This document shows positions 61,174-64,000 of a DNA stretch of 64,000 bases, piece by piece; position 1 is the stretch's first letter, and each line of letters starts with the position of its first letter. This DNA is from BQOK01 sp048388525 (GTDB lineage Bacteria > Bacillota > Clostridia > Oscillospirales > Ruminococcaceae): NCBI RefSeq assembly GCF_048388525.1, contig NZ_DBGCTQ010000049.1:1-64000 (forward strand), read 5' to 3'. A program made the position numbers and the translations under genes. The notes under the pieces are model-generated. The model was not told the origin of the DNA and did no database searches. It saw only the letters and a program-made list of their open reading frames with translations.

Positions 61174-62115
61174 TCAAAACAACCCCGCGGGCAGCAGGAT
61201 ATCGGTGGTCGGCACCTTTTCCCAGGAAAATACAGGCGCCAGCTCAGCGGGCATCGCCGGCTCAGGCCGGTCCAACTGGCCCGCCAAAAAGGCCAGTTTT
61301 CCCACGATCTCGGGTGCGCTCCATCGGGTTTGGAGCTGTTCCAGGCTCACGTCCCCATCCCGCTTGGAAAGGCGCCTGCCGTCCGGTGCCAGCAGCAGGG
61401 GCAGGTGATAAAAACGCGGCTCTGGCAGGCCCAGCAGCCGGTATAGGCAAAGCTGGCGCGGGGTGCTTTGCAGCAGGTCTGCCCCGCGTACCACTTGGGT
61501 CACGCCCATCAGCGCGTCGTCCACCACTACGGCCAACTGATAGGCAAACACCCCGTCCCCCCTGCGCAGCACAAAATCCCCGCAGTCGGTGGCCAGCCGT
61601 TCACAGTAACGGCCCAGGTGCCCGTCCGCAAACTCCACGGTCCAGTCCGGCACGGCCAGCCGCATGGCGGGCGGGCGTTTTTGCGCCAGCACCGCCTGCC
61701 GCTCAGGGCCAAGGCTGCGGCAGGTGCCCGGATAAACAGGGGTCCCATCCTCCCGGTGGGGGGCGCTGGCGGCATGCAGCTGGCTGCGGCTGCAAAAACA
61801 GGGGTAAGTGAGTCCTTTTTTCTCCAGCTTTTTGTAATAGGTCTCGTAAATCCCGCCCCGCTCGCTTTGGTAGTAAGGGCCGTTTCGCCCGCCGGTGCTG
61901 CCGCCCTCGTCCCAGATCAGGCCCAGCCAGGAAAGATCCGCCTCCAAAAGCCCGGCAAAGGCGCGGGGGCAGCGGGCGGCGTCCAGATCCTCGATGCGCA
62001 GCACCACCCGGCCATTTTCGCGTTTTGCGCTCAGCCAGGCCAGCAGGCTGCACAGCAGGTTGCCCAGGTGCATCCTGCCCGAAGGGCTGGGTGCGAAGCG
62101 CCCCACCGTGTGCAT
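61174..62115 (-). CDS. gluQ: Glutamyl-Q tRNA(Asp) synthetase
   Basis: 313 residues, a shortened GluRS catalytic core without an anticodon-binding domain. It attaches glutamate to queuosine in tRNA-Asp. The HIGH-like motif is SGRMHLGN, the KMSKS-like motif RLSKRD, and a zinc site is given by CFCS with GTCR. GRFAPSPSGRMHLGNL is the family opening. Start from GGAGGG. It needs queuosine-modified tRNA, so the cell should make or salvage queuosine. Confidence 0.92.
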   Translation of the reverse strand: MHTVGRFAPSPSGRMHLGNLLCSLLAWLSAKRENGRVVLRIEDLDAARCPRAFAGLLEADLSWLGLIWDEGGSTGGRNGPYYQSERGGIYETYYKKLEKKGLTYPCFCSRSQLHAASAPHREDGTPVYPGTCRSLGPERQAVLAQKRPPAMRLAVPDWTVEFADGHLGRYCERLATDCGDFVLRRGDGVFAYQLAVVVDDALMGVTQVVRGADLLQSTPRQLCLYRLLGLPEPRFYHLPLLLAPDGRRLSKRDGDVSLEQLQTRWSAPEIVGKLAFLAGQLDRPEPAMPAELAPVFSWEKVPTTDILLPAGLF

Positions 62116-62154
62116 GGCATTCCCTCCTTTCTTTACCTCCTGCTCGTTTTTGCC

Positions 62155-62835
62155 TTATCTGCGTTTGCGCCGCTGCGCCTCCTGCTTTTGCCGCTGTGTC
62201 AGGCGGCGGCTCTCGCGCATTTTTTGCAGCGCCTTGTTCCAGGTAAAGTCGTCCAGCGCTGCTTGCTCCATGGCTGCCAGTGTGTGGTCAAAATCGGTGG
62301 CGGCAAACACGGAATATCCCCATGCCACCCCCATGCGGGCATACAATGCCGGTTGGCGGATGCGTGCATACAATGCCAGGCTCTCTTCCAATTCCTCCGG
62401 GCCCGCCCAATACCACAGCAGCATCACCGCCGCAAAACGAGCCTCAAACTCCTGATTGGACGCTACGTATTGTTTTATAAGCTCAATATATTCCTTTTTG
62501 TATTCTCTTGCTTCCCGCAAGGCCGCACAAAAGCTGTCGCATACGCCCCAATTATTTATCGCAGGCAAAAATGCCCGGATCAGGCAAAACCGCTCCTCCA
62601 GGCTCATTGGCGCGGCCCCAATCACCATGCCCCGCAGCATTACTTCCTCGTAGGTTTCATCCGGACCAGCAAGCGCAGCGCGCCAGTCCCTTTTTGCCAA
62701 CTGCCGGGCCATTTTCTGAAGCAGCGGCAGCCGCACTCCCAGATAGTTTTCCACCCCGGGCAGCAGCTTTTGTTGAAAAGCCTTGTAGCCCGGGTCCGCC
62801 GCCTCGCTCAGTGCAACCCGGATGATGCCGGTCAT
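62155..62835 (-). CDS. DNA alkylation repair protein (AlkD-like)
   Basis: 226 residues of HEAT-like repeats. The family block NNWGVCDSFCAALRE and LLWYWAGPEELEE match AlkD/AlkC-type glycosylases, which release positively charged N3- and N7-alkyl purines. The catalytic residues are not fully traceable by eye. Start MTGIIRVAL; its ATG overlaps the stop of the M18 gene (ATGA). A basic C-terminal tail (RQKQEAQRRKRR) may bind DNA. Confidence 0.82.
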   Translation of the reverse strand: MTGIIRVALSEAADPGYKAFQQKLLPGVENYLGVRLPLLQKMARQLAKRDWRAALAGPDETYEEVMLRGMVIGAAPMSLEERFCLIRAFLPAINNWGVCDSFCAALREAREYKKEYIELIKQYVASNQEFEARFAAVMLLWYWAGPEELEESLALYARIRQPALYARMGVAWGYSVFAATDFDHTLAAMEQAALDDFTWNKALQKMRESRRLTQRQKQEAQRRKRR

Positions 62836-64000
62836 GGCCGGAACACCCAGCCCTCGCCCTTGGGCGAAAGCCGGGCGGAATACCATGCGGTGCACGCGGT
62901 TTTCAGCCAAATGGCATCCTGTGTGCCGGCGGTTTCCACCGCCGAGTGCATAGCCAGCTGCGGCAGGCCCACATCTGCCATGGGCACGCTCACCTGGGCC
63001 GCCAGCAGATTTCCCAGCGTGCTGCCGCCCGGCAGGTCCGGGCGGTTATAATATTCCTGTATCGTCACGCCTGCCGCGGCGCACACCGCCTGGAACAGTG
63101 CTGCCGTGGCTGCCGTGGTGGTGTATTTTTGGCTGGCGTTGAACTTCAACACCACGCCGCCGTTCAGGCGCACCGGATGGGCTGCGTCGCCCATCTCGGC
63201 AAAATTCGGGTGGGTGGCATGTGCGTTGTCGGCGCTGAGCAGCAGGCTTTTTGCCAGCCCCTGCCGGCGCGTTTCGCCGCTTTCCCCCAGCGCCGCACCC
63301 GCCCGGGCCAGAATGTCCGGCAAAAAGCTGCTGCAGGCGCCCTGGCGGGTACCGCTACCCACTTCCTCATTATCGAACAGGCAAAACACCGCGCCCTGGC
63401 CGTAATCCGTTTCGCCCGCCAGAAACCCTTCCAGCGCGGCCCAGGCACAGCCCAGATCGTCCAGGCGCGGGCAGAGCAGCAGCTGGCCCCCTGGCCCCGC
63501 GACCCTGCCGGGCTGGCGGCAGTAAAGCAAAATGTCCTCTGCCAGAAGCTCCTCCGGGGCACAGCCTGCCTCGGAGGCCAGCAGCGCGTGGTAGCTTTCC
63601 GGCGCTTCGCCCGGGGCAAAAAGGGCCTGCATGTCCTTTTTTACATCGTATTTATGCCCCTCGTTCATGGCCCGGTCCATGTGGATGGCTAAATGCGGGA
63701 TTACCGCCAGATCCCCGTCCGGGGCCACAAGGCGGCTCTCGATTCCTTCGGGGGTCTTTACCATCACCCGGCCGGCCAGCCCCAGGGGCCGGTCCAGCCA
63801 GGAGGCGCGGATCATTCCGCCATAGCCCTCGGTATCCAGCATGGTGCACCCGGCGTGCACACTGGCGCCCTTTACCTTAAACGCCGGGCTGTCGCTGTGG
63901 GCGGCGGCCATCCGCCAGCCCGCACCGGCTGTAAGGGGCATCCGCCAGGCGATCAGACTGGAGCCCGCACGCACCGTGTAATATTTTTGGCCGGGCACCA
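62832..64000 (-). CDS. M18 family aminopeptidase, 5' end beyond window
   Basis: At least 389 residues; the gene enters from the right edge. M18 zinc aminopeptidases remove N-terminal Asp/Glu residues in the cytosol. AAAHSDSP has the first zinc His and Asp, PRLDDLGCAWA the bridging Asp, FDNEEVGSGTRQGA the catalytic Glu pair, and MHSAVETAG the last His. The opening PGQKYYTVRAGSSLIAW fits an internal position about 40 residues into the family, so the true start lies outside. The GTG at 63998 is probably not the start. Translationally coupled to the AlkD-like gene. Confidence 0.92.
   Translation of the reverse strand, partial: VPGQKYYTVRAGSSLIAWRMPLTAGAGWRMAAAHSDSPAFKVKGASVHAGCTMLDTEGYGGMIRASWLDRPLGLAGRVMVKTPEGIESRLVAPDGDLAVIPHLAIHMDRAMNEGHKYDVKKDMQALFAPGEAPESYHALLASEAGCAPEELLAEDILLYCRQPGRVAGPGGQLLLCPRLDDLGCAWAALEGFLAGETDYGQGAVFCLFDNEEVGSGTRQGACSSFLPDILARAGAALGESGETRRQGLAKSLLLSADNAHATHPNFAEMGDAAHPVRLNGGVVLKFNASQKYTTTAATAALFQAVCAAAGVTIQEYYNRPDLPGGSTLGNLLAAQVSVPMADVGLPQLAMHSAVETAGTQDAIWLKTACTAWYSARLSPKGEGWVFRP

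Overview
The window is a GC-rich chromosomal segment (only a few AT-rich islets) from an anaerobic Clostridia-type Firmicute. Strong AGGAGG-type ribosome sites, TTGACA/TATAAT promoters, ECF and sugar-acid genes and lipoproteins with a Pro-Ala-Ser-Gln linker suggest the Oscillospiraceae/Faecalibacterium-Subdoligranulum neighbourhood. That placement is inference from style and gene content, not from a marker gene. No phage, insertion sequence or CRISPR array was seen.

Layout. 1-235: a consensus promoter and leader of what looks like an rRNA operon running out of the left edge. 236-2040: a CoaX-like protein with altered catalytic residues, an ECF substrate-binding component and tRNA-Arg(CCG). 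2.1-4.7 kb: rhomboid, MmcQ/YjbR, GGDEF and YwbE genes. 4.7-9.9 kb: a polar amino-acid ABC transporter (ATPase, permease, binding protein), then an aminotransferase coupled to a LarA-type nickel racemase. 9.9-18.4 kb: a signalling block with a hybrid histidine kinase cut by an in-frame TAG, a REC-HD-GYP-PAS-GGDEF protein, and a hybrid kinase with two periplasmic-binding domains.

18.4-28.7 kb: an alpha/beta hydrolase, an EndoQ-UvrD fusion (divergent from the next genes), a galactonate-pathway pair (dgoA, dgoK) coupled to recQ, a MIF-type tautomerase, an NSS transporter, an AT-rich VanZ-like gene and a decayed second tautomerase copy. 29-37 kb: MFS plus ROK regulator, then an operon of an ion-transporter-type permease, a HyuA-like protein, an HExxH protein, a small membrane protein and an RraA-like protein. 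37-42 kb: a LacI regulator with kdgK and a KDPG aldolase-VOC fusion, sharing a near-identical 16-nt candidate operator, then an AEC carrier.

42-54.6 kb: thioesterase, Sel1-repeat and toroid proteins; TauE/SafE permease; then LarA-like, TIM-like and class II aldolase genes behind a promoter with a 26-bp palindrome, a PGI with a changed phosphate loop, and TauE/SafE-nagA-nagB. 54.6-64 kb: a histidine kinase/NarL pair beside a sulfonate/nitrate-type ABC operon, a lipoprotein phosphoesterase, GluQRS, an AlkD-type protein and a partial M18 aminopeptidase.

Together the genes describe a gut-type saccharolytic fermenter that takes in sugar acids (galactonate, uronates through 2-keto-3-deoxygluconate) and amino sugars, feeds them to pyruvate and triose phosphate, and carries an elaborate c-di-GMP and two-component layer. 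Starts were set from ribosome sites and family N-termini. All functions are homology-style judgements made by eye.
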